A DNA stretch of 64,000 nt from Epilithonimonas mollis (GTDB taxonomy: Bacteria > Bacteroidota > Bacteroidia > Flavobacteriales > Weeksellaceae). The translations under genes and the position numbers were made by a program. The stretch is from the NCBI RefSeq assembly GCF_900142325.1, contig NZ_FRAM01000003.1, positions 186,001 through 250,000 of the forward strand, read 5' to 3'. Below are positions 51,522-60,659 of the stretch, in pieces (positions within the stretch are counted from its first letter, which is position 1; each line of letters starts with the position of its first letter). Below the pieces are notes generated by a model. It made no database searches, had not been told where the DNA came from, and saw only the letters and a program-made list of their open reading frames with translations.

Positions 51522-52949
51522 TTAATACAATAATTCGGGATGTTCATTGAAGGTTTTCCAAAGCAGTTCGCCAAACAATGTGTTTACCCATGCAAACCAG
51601 GATCTGGTAAATTTCTTGGGATCATCTTTATGAAAAGACTCATGCATAAAACCAGTCCCGCCATGTGTTTTCTGCAGGACTTCTATACACCATCTGATTT
51701 CTTTTTTATCCTCAGAAGTCAGTGCCTTCATAATGATACTCATTGGCCATATCATATCGAGTCCGATGTGTGGGCCGCCAATTCCTTCTGCCACTTTCCC
51801 CCTGAAGAAAAAAGGATTGGCTTCCGACCACACATATTTTCTAGTATTGATGTAAATAGGATCATCAGCCGCCAAAGCTTCCAGATAAGGAAGTCCCAAG
51901 AGGCTTGGACAATTTGCATCATCCATCAGATTATAGCTTCCAAATCCGTTGGTTTCAAAAGCATATATTTTTCCATATTCGGGGTGTTCGTAGATGCCAT
52001 ATTTTTTAACTGCAGCTTCTATCTCATCAGCCAAGCGATTAAGTTCATGAGCCAATGTTGTCTCATTTCTTATTTTTGAAACCATTTCTGCGACTTGACG
52101 CAGACTAACCACAGCAAATAAATTTGAAGGAATAAGGAAAGCATAAATAGTTGCATCATCACTTGGGCGAAACATAGAATTGATGAGTCCTACGGGTTCT
52201 GTCGGATAGCCATAACCTCCCATCGGGATTCCGTCGGTAGCCCATGCCGTTGTACGTTCAAATTTGTAGGGACCAAGATTTGTTTTCCGTTGTTGCTCGA
52301 TAAAAGTCTGTAGAGTAAGCCTAATACCCTTAAGCCAGTCATTGTCAAAAGGTTTTGTATCTCCTGTTGTTTTCCAAAAATGATATGCGAGGCGAATTGG
52401 ATAACACAAAGAATCTATTTCCCATTTTCGTTCATGTATTCCCGGTTTCATATCGGTATGATCAAACTGTTTCCATTCGCTTATTTTATTTTCATCATTA
52501 TAGAATGCGTTGGCATAAGGATCTTTCAGGATGAAATCTGTTTGTTTATAAATAATTCCTGAGATAAGCCTGTGCAGTTTATGATCCTTGTTTGCAAACT
52601 GCAGGTATGGAAAAACCTGGGCAGAGCTGTCACGCAGCCACATAGCATCAATATCACCTGTAATTACATAAGTATCCGGATCTCCATCATTGTTTTTGTA
52701 GTAAACCGTTGTATCTAATGTATTTGGAAAGCAATTCTCAAAAAGCCATGCCAATTCTTTATTCCTGACCTTTTTCTTAAATGCAGAAATCGCATTTTCC
52801 ACTGCTTCGCTGGTAAAATGTCTTTTATCCCTGGACACACGCACCACGGGAAATTCTTCAGCAATAAAGCTCTTCGAAAAGATATTCTGAGTAAAGAATA
52901 ATCCTGCTCCGGCCAGGGTACTTGTTTTTATAAATTTTCTTCTTTCCAT
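51522..52949 (-). CDS. GH125 exo-alpha-1,6-mannosidase with Tat signal
   Basis: The protein has 475 residues. The N-terminus has a twin-arginine motif (ERRKFIKTSTLAGAGLFF), so it is likely exported folded by the Tat system. Family GH125 landmarks are TGDIDAMWLRDSSAQVFPY near residue 100, TTAWATDGIPMGGYGYP, RPSDDATIYAFLIPSN and GGTGFMHESFHKDD near the end. Known GH125 enzymes remove alpha-1,6-linked mannose by an inverting, metal-independent route. This would clear the alpha-1,6 arm of the trimannosyl core of N-glycans. It is 30 bases downstream of the GH92 gene. Confidence 0.92.
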   Translation of the reverse strand: MERRKFIKTSTLAGAGLFFTQNIFSKSFIAEEFPVVRVSRDKRHFTSEAVENAISAFKKKVRNKELAWLFENCFPNTLDTTVYYKNNDGDPDTYVITGDIDAMWLRDSSAQVFPYLQFANKDHKLHRLISGIIYKQTDFILKDPYANAFYNDENKISEWKQFDHTDMKPGIHERKWEIDSLCYPIRLAYHFWKTTGDTKPFDNDWLKGIRLTLQTFIEQQRKTNLGPYKFERTTAWATDGIPMGGYGYPTEPVGLINSMFRPSDDATIYAFLIPSNLFAVVSLRQVAEMVSKIRNETTLAHELNRLADEIEAAVKKYGIYEHPEYGKIYAFETNGFGSYNLMDDANCPSLLGLPYLEALAADDPIYINTRKYVWSEANPFFFRGKVAEGIGGPHIGLDMIWPMSIIMKALTSEDKKEIRWCIEVLQKTHGGTGFMHESFHKDDPKKFTRSWFAWVNTLFGELLWKTFNEHPELLY

Positions 52950-52979
52950 TACTACTATTTGTTTAGATTCTCTGTGTTT

Positions 52980-55205
52980 TTATTTTACAGGTTTGCTGCC
53001 CATTACAAATTTCAGTTCACCACCATTCATAATATCCTTGTGATTAAGCTCCCACCCAATTAATTTTTTGCCATTAAGGTATATTTTCTGGACGTAAATA
53101 TTTTTCTCAGAGAGTTTATTGGCAATAACTGTGAATATTTTTCCGTTTTCGAGTTTTAGAGATGCTTTTGGGAATTGCGGAGCACCAATGGAATAAACAG
53201 GTTTACCTGGCGTTATGGGATAAAAGCCAAGTGATGAGAATATGTACCAGGCAGACATCTGCCCGCAGTCTTCATTGTTAACAATCCCTTCTGGTTTTGA
53301 AGAATACATATTATCCCGGATAAATTTTACCATTTTTTGAGTTTTATGAGGTGTTCCGGAAAAGTTATAAAGATATGGAACCGAATGCCCCGGCTCATCA
53401 CCAAATCCTAAAGAGCCAATAAATCCGGAGATATCAGCATGTTGTTCACCTTTCATTTTTAAAGGTTCCGTAAAGGTGTTATCGATTTTTTTTTCGAAAC
53501 TTTTCTTCCCGCCATACAGGTCCATTAGCTTGTCTATATCGTGTGGAACAAAAAAATCATAAGCCCATATATTTCCCGAAATCCAGTGTGGTTGAAGGTT
53601 TTTCCAATCATTAAGGATAAAATCTTCTATGAAACCCCCATCTTTTTTTCTTGGCCAGAAATGCTTATTTCCTCTATTAAATATATTTAAGAAATTCTGA
53701 GAACGTTTTTTATACACTTTAGCATCTTCCATTTTCCCTAATTTTTCTGCTAATTGTGCTATGCACCAATCGTCATACGCATACTCCAAAGTTGCAGACA
53801 CCGATGCACCTTTTTCCGCAGGAGAATATCCCAATTGCATATAATCATTTAACCCGCCTCCAACATCGCTACTGCTCATTTTGTCAGTGAGAGATGCATC
53901 TTTCATGGCCGCAAAAGCTTGTTCATAATCTATACCCGGAACATCTTTTGAAATTGCATCCCAAATTACAGAAACGCTGTGATATCCGAGCATACAAAGA
54001 TTGTCATATCCACAAAGCTCCCATATTGGCATATGGTCTTTTCTGTCGGTATACCTGCTAATAAGGGAATTTGCAAATTCTTTCGTATGTTTCTGGTCCA
54101 TAATTGTAAAAAGTGGGTGTGTAGCCCGGAATCCATCCCAATAAGAATAGGTGGAATAATTGGTAAACCATTTTGCATTCAGATTTTCTTCTGAAGCCAC
54201 GTAATTACCATTGGTATCCATATACAAGTTGGGAGCTATGTTTGCATGATAAACACTGGTATAGAAAATTTTTCGCTGGTCTTTCGTTCCACCGGATATT
54301 TCGTAACGATTGAGCAGATCCCTCCAGATAATTTGTGCATTTTTTCTGGCTTTTTCAAAATCAACATTTGCGGCTTCAAGATTAAAATTTTCCTGAGCAC
54401 CTTCGAGACTTACAGGAGAAAGGGAAACTTTCACCTCTATAGCCTCACAATTATTTGTATCGAATCTAACCCAGGCTTTGGCATCTTTGCCCAGTGCAGA
54501 CTTTTTATTCTGAATGGTACCATTAACATAAGTACCGGAGGATTTGAAAGGTGTGGAAAATTCTATCACAAAATAAGAAAAACGCTTTCCACCCCAGCCT
54601 TTACTGTAGCAATAACCTGTAATTTTTTTGTTGCTGTCTATATTAACATTGGTATGATAAACAGTTCCGAAAATTTTATTGGTAGGATCGACAATGATAT
54701 TGGCTTCGTTCGTTTGTGGGAATGTATATTTATGGAAGCCAACTCTCTGAGAGGCTGTCAGTTCTACCTTCACACCATAGCTGTCCAGAACTACGGAATA
54801 ATATCCAGGCGAAGCATATTCTTTGTCATGGCTGAACGCCGAGCGGTAAGTTCCTTCAGTATTTTTTTCGGTTCCGGGAAGCATATTTATCTTCCCAACA
54901 GTCGGCATTACCAGAATATCTCCTAGATCTGCCCATCCTGTTCCGCTCAGGTGATTGTGACTAAAACCCATGATGGTTTTACTGGAGTAATGATAGCCCG
55001 AGCACCAATCCCAGTCTCCGGATTTTGTATTTTGATCAGGACTGAGCTGGATCATACCAAAAGGCATGGCAGCACCTGGAAATGTGTGGCCGTGTCCGCC
55101 GGTTCCAATGAACGGATCTACTTCCGAAAGTATATCGTATTTATTTTTTTGTGCATTGATCACTTGCGTGAAAGCCAAACAAAATATTAAACCAATTTTT
55201 TTCAT
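52980..55205 (-). CDS. GH92 alpha-mannosidase (first copy of the PUL)
   Basis: The protein has 741 residues with a signal peptide of 18 residues (ending VINAQ). It has the classical GH92 N-terminal block VDPFIGTGGHGHTFPGAAMPFG, then SGYHYSSKTIMGFSHNHLSG, and the catalytic half with SYWDGFRATHPLFT, GNIWAYDFFVPHDID and NNEDCGQMSAWYIFSSLGFYPI. This group includes alpha-1,2- and alpha-1,3-mannosidases that trim high-mannose N-glycan. It acts upstream of GH125 and GH130 in the predicted pathway. Confidence 0.94.
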   Translation of the reverse strand: MKKIGLIFCLAFTQVINAQKNKYDILSEVDPFIGTGGHGHTFPGAAMPFGMIQLSPDQNTKSGDWDWCSGYHYSSKTIMGFSHNHLSGTGWADLGDILVMPTVGKINMLPGTEKNTEGTYRSAFSHDKEYASPGYYSVVLDSYGVKVELTASQRVGFHKYTFPQTNEANIIVDPTNKIFGTVYHTNVNIDSNKKITGYCYSKGWGGKRFSYFVIEFSTPFKSSGTYVNGTIQNKKSALGKDAKAWVRFDTNNCEAIEVKVSLSPVSLEGAQENFNLEAANVDFEKARKNAQIIWRDLLNRYEISGGTKDQRKIFYTSVYHANIAPNLYMDTNGNYVASEENLNAKWFTNYSTYSYWDGFRATHPLFTIMDQKHTKEFANSLISRYTDRKDHMPIWELCGYDNLCMLGYHSVSVIWDAISKDVPGIDYEQAFAAMKDASLTDKMSSSDVGGGLNDYMQLGYSPAEKGASVSATLEYAYDDWCIAQLAEKLGKMEDAKVYKKRSQNFLNIFNRGNKHFWPRKKDGGFIEDFILNDWKNLQPHWISGNIWAYDFFVPHDIDKLMDLYGGKKSFEKKIDNTFTEPLKMKGEQHADISGFIGSLGFGDEPGHSVPYLYNFSGTPHKTQKMVKFIRDNMYSSKPEGIVNNEDCGQMSAWYIFSSLGFYPITPGKPVYSIGAPQFPKASLKLENGKIFTVIANKLSEKNIYVQKIYLNGKKLIGWELNHKDIMNGGELKFVMGSKPVK

Positions 55206-55344
55206 ATTGACAAGCGATATAGTTTTTTTGATAATTAAACTTTCATTTTATGTAGCCCGACCTGAGTGAACATCTTTTATTTGTGGATTGGAAAGGCTGA
55301 TAAAAAAGATTAGGAACGGAGACCGGATCAGTTGCCATAAAAAA

Positions 55345-56316
55345 TCACAGAGCATTTTTTTTCATAAAATCTATAATTTCGGAAATATAACCGAAAGCTA
55401 TAGCAACACAAGTATCGGCAGCGCCATAATAAACTGCTACTTTATCACCTTCATAAAGAGCTGCGCAAGGGAAAATAACATTGGGGACATCACCTGTTGT
55501 TTCATACAATTCTGCAGGTGCTATCAAGTAAGATTTGTTTCTGTAAAGTACTTTTCCGGGATTTTCCAGATCCAGCAGAGCCGCTCCCATTGAATATCTG
55601 AATCCGTTGCAGGTGCTGATTACCCCGTGGTAAAACATTAGCCATCCTTCTTCTGTTTTTATAGGAACAGAGCCGGCACCTATCTTTGTGCATTGCCAGG
55701 CACTTTCTGCGAATGGGGCTATCTTCATCACACATCGATGTTCACCCCAGTATTTCATATCCGGACTATAGCTGATATAGATATCACCAAAAGGCGTATG
55801 TCCATTATCGCTGGGTCTGCTCAGCATTAGGTACTTTCCGTTGATTCTTTCCGGGAACAAGACACCATTTCTGTTGAATGGCAGAAAGGCATTTTCACAT
55901 TGAAAAAACTCCTTGAAATCAAATGTATAATCAATTCCAATTGTTGGTCCATTATAACCATTGCACCATGTAATCCAATATCTATCATCTATGAATGTAA
56001 CTCTCGGATCATATTTATAATCAGAATCTATCATTTCTGTATTTCCTGTCTTGAAATCAATGGGACTATGTTCTATGTTCCAATGGAGTCCATCTTTACT
56101 AAAACCTACAAAAATATTCATCTGAACAGACTTGCTGTCGCAACGGAAAACACCTGCAAAACCTTCTCCAAAAGCGACAACTGCGCTATTAAATATGCTA
56201 TTGGAGCCAGGAATATCGTAGCGGTGTATAATCGGATTTGCAGAATACCTCCACATTATATCTTTGAAATGTTCCGGACGGTCCTGCCAAGGGATTGATT
56301 TTTTATCAATTATCAT
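55345..56316 (-). CDS. GH130 phosphorylase, probably beta-1,4-mannosyl-N-acetylglucosamine phosphorylase
   Basis: The protein has 323 residues, no signal peptide, so it is cytoplasmic. It is a five-bladed propeller with the catalytic Asp103 in [14 protein letters not shown] and the phosphate-binding residues expected in [21 protein letters not shown] and [16 protein letters not shown]. By length and motifs it belongs near subfamily GH130_2, which splits Man-beta-1,4-GlcNAc into mannose-1-phosphate and GlcNAc, the core of N-glycans. The adjacent MFS permease would deliver the substrate. Precise subfamily and substrate are inferred. Confidence 0.88.
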   Translation of the reverse strand: MIIDKKSIPWQDRPEHFKDIMWRYSANPIIHRYDIPGSNSIFNSAVVAFGEGFAGVFRCDSKSVQMNIFVGFSKDGLHWNIEHSPIDFKTGNTEMIDSDYKYDPRVTFIDDRYWITWCNGYNGPTIGIDYTFDFKEFFQCENAFLPFNRNGVLFPERINGKYLMLSRPSDNGHTPFGDIYISYSPDMKYWGEHRCVMKIAPFAESAWQCTKIGAGSVPIKTEEGWLMFYHGVISTCNGFRYSMGAALLDLENPGKVLYRNKSYLIAPAELYETTGDVPNVIFPCAALYEGDKVAVYYGAADTCVAIAFGYISEIIDFMKKNAL

Positions 56317-56429
56317 TATTGCTTATAGTTTTTATTTTTAATCTCATTACTATTTTTAAACACATTTAAGAATGTCTGAAGTTGAACAATCAATGTCAAT
56401 GCGACATTAATGACTGAGATAAATATTAA

Positions 56430-57707
56430 TTATTTTTGACTATCAGGGTAGCTGAAAGGAACGAATATACTGACAAGAAAAGCCGGTATAGTGGCAACCA
56501 AAACCCATATAAAGAACATTCTGTATCCTAACCAATCGCTTAACAAACCACTTAGCATGCCAGGGATCATTACTCCAAGATTCATGATTCCTGTTGCAAA
56601 TGCATAATGTGCAGTGGCATTTTTGCCGGGTGCTACCTGCTGCATCATATATAAAATGAGTGCGACAAAGCCAAATCCATAACCAAAATATTCAAAAATC
56701 ACGGCACTGCTGATTGTAGCTATATCTGTGGGCTGGAATATCGCAAGGACAGCATAAACCGCAAAAGGAATATTAAAAATAGCGCATAGCCAAAGTAGTG
56801 ATTTTTTCAGGCCTTTTTTTGAAATGAAATATCCGGCGAGAACAGAACCAAAAATAAATGCGGCAGAACCATAAGTTCCATAAATAAGTCCAATCTGTGA
56901 TGTTGAAAGCCCCAGACCCCCGTCTTCTCGGGCTGCCTTGAAGAACAAAGGGGCGATTTTCATAGCAAATCCTTCTGCAAACCGGTACAATATAATGAAT
57001 GTAATTGACCATACAATATTTCGTTTTGTAAAGAATGATGAAATCACTTCCCATAGCTCACGGAAAATTTGTTCTGAAGATACAGCTCTTTGTAATTCTG
57101 GTTGATCTTTTGGCAATATAAGATGATGATATACGGATAAGATAATCATCACTATACTATACATGAACATGATGCAGATCCAGCATTTAGTAACCCCATA
57201 CTGTTTCTCAAGGATACCAGCGATATAGACTAAAAAACCAATACTGAAAATTTTTGCGAGGTTGTAGAAAGCACCTTGCCAACCCACATACTTAGCCTGC
57301 TGACCATTGGAAAGAGAATGAATGTAAATACCGTCCGCAGCAATATCATGTGTGGCTCCGCAAAATGCAATCAGACTTAATATCGCAATAGATTTGCTGA
57401 AAAAATCAGCTAAAGGTAATGTTACAGTCAGTAATGCAAAAAGTATCCCACATGCTAACTGGGTTGTTATTGCGAAGAACCTTTTGGTCATATATATTTC
57501 CAGAAAAGGACTCCATAATGGCTTCAAAGTCCAGGGTAATATTATAAAAGCTGTCCAGAAAGCAATTTTAGCATCTGAAACGCCCATGTTTTTGAACATA
57601 ATCCCAGATGTTGCATTGATTGTTACAAAAGGTAATCCCATTGCAAAATATAAAGTTGGAATCCATAGAAGTGGTCTTGCACCACCTGCTTTTGTTTTTA
57701 TTTTCAT
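56430..57707 (-). CDS. MFS transporter, AmpG-like, probable disaccharide importer of the PUL
   Basis: The protein has 425 residues from the ATG at 57707; the frame also opens at a TTG one codon earlier. About 12 membrane helices are visible, beginning with LLWIPTLYFAMGLPFV, and the AmpG-like segment GATHDIAADGIYIHSL follows near residue 115. In N-glycan PULs of Bacteroides a permease of this sort sits next to GH130 and is thought to import Man-beta-GlcNAc across the inner membrane. It lies between SusD and GH130. Confidence 0.88.
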   Translation of the reverse strand: MKIKTKAGGARPLLWIPTLYFAMGLPFVTINATSGIMFKNMGVSDAKIAFWTAFIILPWTLKPLWSPFLEIYMTKRFFAITTQLACGILFALLTVTLPLADFFSKSIAILSLIAFCGATHDIAADGIYIHSLSNGQQAKYVGWQGAFYNLAKIFSIGFLVYIAGILEKQYGVTKCWICIMFMYSIVMIILSVYHHLILPKDQPELQRAVSSEQIFRELWEVISSFFTKRNIVWSITFIILYRFAEGFAMKIAPLFFKAAREDGGLGLSTSQIGLIYGTYGSAAFIFGSVLAGYFISKKGLKKSLLWLCAIFNIPFAVYAVLAIFQPTDIATISSAVIFEYFGYGFGFVALILYMMQQVAPGKNATAHYAFATGIMNLGVMIPGMLSGLLSDWLGYRMFFIWVLVATIPAFLVSIFVPFSYPDSQK

Positions 57708-57726
57708 CAATAGATGATTTTTTAAA

Positions 57727-57755
57727 GATAGAGCACGTTACTACTGTGCTCTATC
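57727..57755 (-). promoter_or_regulatory. Perfect 10-bp hairpin between SusD and the MFS gene
   Basis: GATAGAGCAC (57727-57736) pairs with GTGCTCTATC (57746-57755) around a 9-base loop. No strong T-run follows on the minus strand, so it is more likely a processing/stability or partial-termination element that keeps susCD mRNA above that of downstream genes. Confidence 0.5.
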
Positions 57756-57782
57756 AATTGAGAAAATGATATAATTATGAAT

Positions 57783-59405
57783 TTATTGTTTTTTATCCCA
57801 CCATAGTTTTGTGCCTCCATTGTCTGCGCCGCCTAGCTGCTGTAATGCCTGTGCATAGTTGAACAATGAGTTTTTAGTACTGTTGGTATAAGGGATTCTG
57901 CGTATCATAATATTTGTATCAATGAGATTACCGCTGTCATTTTGTTTTATCTTGAATAAGATTGGATAACCTGTTCTTCTTTGTTCTGCCCAAGCTTCTG
58001 GTCCGTTCGGATACAGAGACAGCCATTTTTGTGTAATGATTCTTTCTAATTTCCTTTCATTAGAATCAGTGGTGTTCCAGGCGATTGTAATTGTACTCAA
58101 TTGTGGGTCGCCGGAGGCAATGTTATTGGCTGTATTTTTTGGATCCACATAGGGTGCTTCTATTGACGTATTATCAGCCAGATAATTAGTAATATTTGTG
58201 TTTTTGCCCCATTCTCCAAAAGACTGCGTAATACCTGTTGTATAGTTTGTCTGGATATCTCCCGCACCGGAGTAACCTCTCAGAGATGCTTCTGCCTTTA
58301 AGAACCAAGTTTCTGCAGCTGTAAATAATTTGAATTTACCATCTGTTCCGGAAAAATAATCGCCGTTGGCAGATTTTGCCTGTGGCTGAGAATATCCTCC
58401 ATAAGTGCTTTTCCCATTAAGAAGATCTATGCCTTGGCGAATCCCAATATATTGACCACTCACTGCGGCATCAGTTGCTGGTAAAACATAGGCAGAAAGC
58501 CGTGGATCATTATACCCTTTCAGATATGTTACTAAAGGGGCTCCAATTAAACAATCTCCCCATTCATAAATAATGAAGCTGAATTCGTGCTTGGTAACAC
58601 TGATCAGTGCGTTATCTGTATTATTAGTTATCAGACCCGCAGAAGATGTAAGAGCTTGTTCAGAATACTGTTTGGATTTTACCGGGTCTGCATAGCTCAT
58701 GCGCATAGCAAGTCTGAGTTTCAGAGAGTTTGCCAACTTTGCCCATTTTGCAAGATCTCCTCCATATACAAGATCAGCTCTTTTCAGTGCGGACTTATCT
58801 TCTGCATTTTGAGTTGATGAATTGATTCTTTGTAAATCTGCAATAACAGCAGTGAGATCCGAAATGAAGTAATTGTATGCATCCTGCTGAGAGTCAAAAT
58901 CTGTTGTTCCGTTAGAATTCGGTTTTTCATATTTGCTGTAAACAACCGGACCGTGGGAATCGGAAACCCTGCTTGCAACAAAAATTTTTAATATTTTTTT
59001 AACTGCAAGTGTAGCTGTAAAGTCTACTCCCGGATAATAGTTTTTTGCAGCATTGTCAATAATAATAGAAGCATTAAACATAGATTGTTGTTCAGACATA
59101 ATTGTTGAGTTCCATCCATCTATCATATTATAGGTAAGATTGTTTTTTCCGCCTGCAAAAGGGGTCGCTGTACTGAACATTCCACTATACATATCTGCAT
59201 TCAAATTATACCTTATCTGATAGTTTGCCTGGAAGTTTCTTTGCAGAGTCTGCAAAGGATTAACAATTGCAGTATAATCTGCGAGAAAATTTTCCGGGCT
59301 ACCATTATTTTGCTGGTTGATCTCTTCAAAATCATTAGTACAGTTTGAGGCAGAAAACATTAGTCCAGCACTAAGCATCCATATTTTAATATTATTTATT
59401 TTCAT
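57783..59405 (-). CDS. SusD/RagB-family glycan-binding lipoprotein (SusD-like_2 type)
   Basis: The protein has 540 residues. The lipoprotein signal ends SASNC (Cys22). The sequence belongs to the SusD-like_2 group, seen in FEEINQQNNGSPENFLADYTAIVNPLQTLQ and the C-terminal RIITQKWLSLYPNGPEAWAEQRRTGYP block (each quoted in part). It forms the lid on the SusC barrel and binds the incoming glycan at the cell surface. It follows SusC by 16 bases and should be translated from the same message. Confidence 0.93.
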   Translation of the reverse strand: MKINNIKIWMLSAGLMFSASNCTNDFEEINQQNNGSPENFLADYTAIVNPLQTLQRNFQANYQIRYNLNADMYSGMFSTATPFAGGKNNLTYNMIDGWNSTIMSEQQSMFNASIIIDNAAKNYYPGVDFTATLAVKKILKIFVASRVSDSHGPVVYSKYEKPNSNGTTDFDSQQDAYNYFISDLTAVIADLQRINSSTQNAEDKSALKRADLVYGGDLAKWAKLANSLKLRLAMRMSYADPVKSKQYSEQALTSSAGLITNNTDNALISVTKHEFSFIIYEWGDCLIGAPLVTYLKGYNDPRLSAYVLPATDAAVSGQYIGIRQGIDLLNGKSTYGGYSQPQAKSANGDYFSGTDGKFKLFTAAETWFLKAEASLRGYSGAGDIQTNYTTGITQSFGEWGKNTNITNYLADNTSIEAPYVDPKNTANNIASGDPQLSTITIAWNTTDSNERKLERIITQKWLSLYPNGPEAWAEQRRTGYPILFKIKQNDSGNLIDTNIMIRRIPYTNSTKNSLFNYAQALQQLGGADNGGTKLWWDKKQ

Positions 59406-59421
59406 TTTTGTTTTGTTAAGA

Positions 59422-60645
59422 TTAGAAATTGGCTTTTAAAGATAACCCGACAGATCTTGTAATCGGGATTCCAAATGAATCTACCCCTACACCTCCTGGT
59501 GTGTTTCCGGATACTTGCTCCGGATCAAAAGGTGCTTTTTTGTAGAAGAAAAATAAGTTGGTTCCAATAAGACTTACTGATACATTCTTCATATATCTGG
59601 AATCAAGATCAAAAGTGTAGGCAACAGATGCTTGACGCAAGCGAACAGTCGTAGCACTATATATATAAGCTTCGTCTATTCCTGAATTATTATTAAACCC
59701 TCCCACTCTTCCATAATAAGCTTTGGAATCTGACAGGCCGGTGTATGAAGCTCCAGCATTTGGTGTACCTGATGCGTAAACTGCATTTGCAATGGATACA
59801 CCTCCTGCATCGCGTGAGCTTCCGGTGGTTTGGCTCACACCGTACAGATCATTGGCTTTTTCTGTAAGTGATAAAACCTGACCTCCAAATTTACCATCAA
59901 CAAGAAAGGAAACATCCAATCTGCCAATCCTAAAAGTATTGGCAAAACCTAACATAAATTTAGGATTTGGATTGCCCAGATATCCAATTTCTTTGGTTGC
60001 TAAAGGAAGACCATCTGCATCTACCAAAATCCTTCCTTGATCATCCCTCTGGTACCGGAATCCATAAATATCTCCGAAAGAACCTCCCAGTTTTAATTTT
60101 GTATAGTTCCCTCCTCCTGAAAGAGAAAGAAGTAGTTTTTCGTCGATATTCAGACTATTTGGAAATAATTCTGTTATTGTATTTTTGTTTGTAGAACCAT
60201 TCAAAGTAGTTGTCCAACCAAATTTTTCTGAAGTCAAAACTTTGTAAGATAATGATGATTCAAAACCTGTATTTTTTATCTTACCGGTATTTACATAATA
60301 AGAACCAGATGGCAATCCGCCTAAATTTGAAGAAATCGAAAGTGGCAAAAGCTGATTGGTAGCATTTGAATTATAATATGTAAAATCAAATGATAATTTA
60401 TTTTTAAACAATCTTAATTCTGTTCCGGCTTCAAACGTTTTATTGAGTTCTGCCTTTGGAAATAACTGGCTGAAATTAGGGTCTGTCACCATTGAATGGG
60501 TAGGATACACAATATTTCCTGCATCTACAATATATGTATAGGTTCCATTAACATTTTCAACTGTATTGGTTCCATTCGGTGGCAGCCCTATTCCTACAGT
60601 TGCATAAGAACCCCTCACCTTCCAAAAGCTTATAGATTCCGGCAA
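59422..60645 (-). CDS. SusC C-terminal beta-barrel part (downstream of the frameshift)
   Basis: This frame encodes about 407 residues, beginning LPESISFWKVRGSYATVG and ending with the aromatic last strand of an outer-membrane barrel (VGLSLKANF). It contains the typical late SusC blocks TFEAGTELRLFKNKLSFDFTYY and LGNPNPKFMLGFANTF. It has no ATG; the TTG at 60645 is an unlikely natural start. It is only useful joined to the upstream part. Confidence 0.6.
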   Translation of the reverse strand: MPESISFWKVRGSYATVGIGLPPNGTNTVENVNGTYTYIVDAGNIVYPTHSMVTDPNFSQLFPKAELNKTFEAGTELRLFKNKLSFDFTYYNSNATNQLLPLSISSNLGGLPSGSYYVNTGKIKNTGFESSLSYKVLTSEKFGWTTTLNGSTNKNTITELFPNSLNIDEKLLLSLSGGGNYTKLKLGGSFGDIYGFRYQRDDQGRILVDADGLPLATKEIGYLGNPNPKFMLGFANTFRIGRLDVSFLVDGKFGGQVLSLTEKANDLYGVSQTTGSSRDAGGVSIANAVYASGTPNAGASYTGLSDSKAYYGRVGGFNNNSGIDEAYIYSATTVRLRQASVAYTFDLDSRYMKNVSVSLIGTNLFFFYKKAPFDPEQVSGNTPGGVGVDSFGIPITRSVGLSLKANF

Positions 60646-60659
60646 CTTAAAAATAGTTG

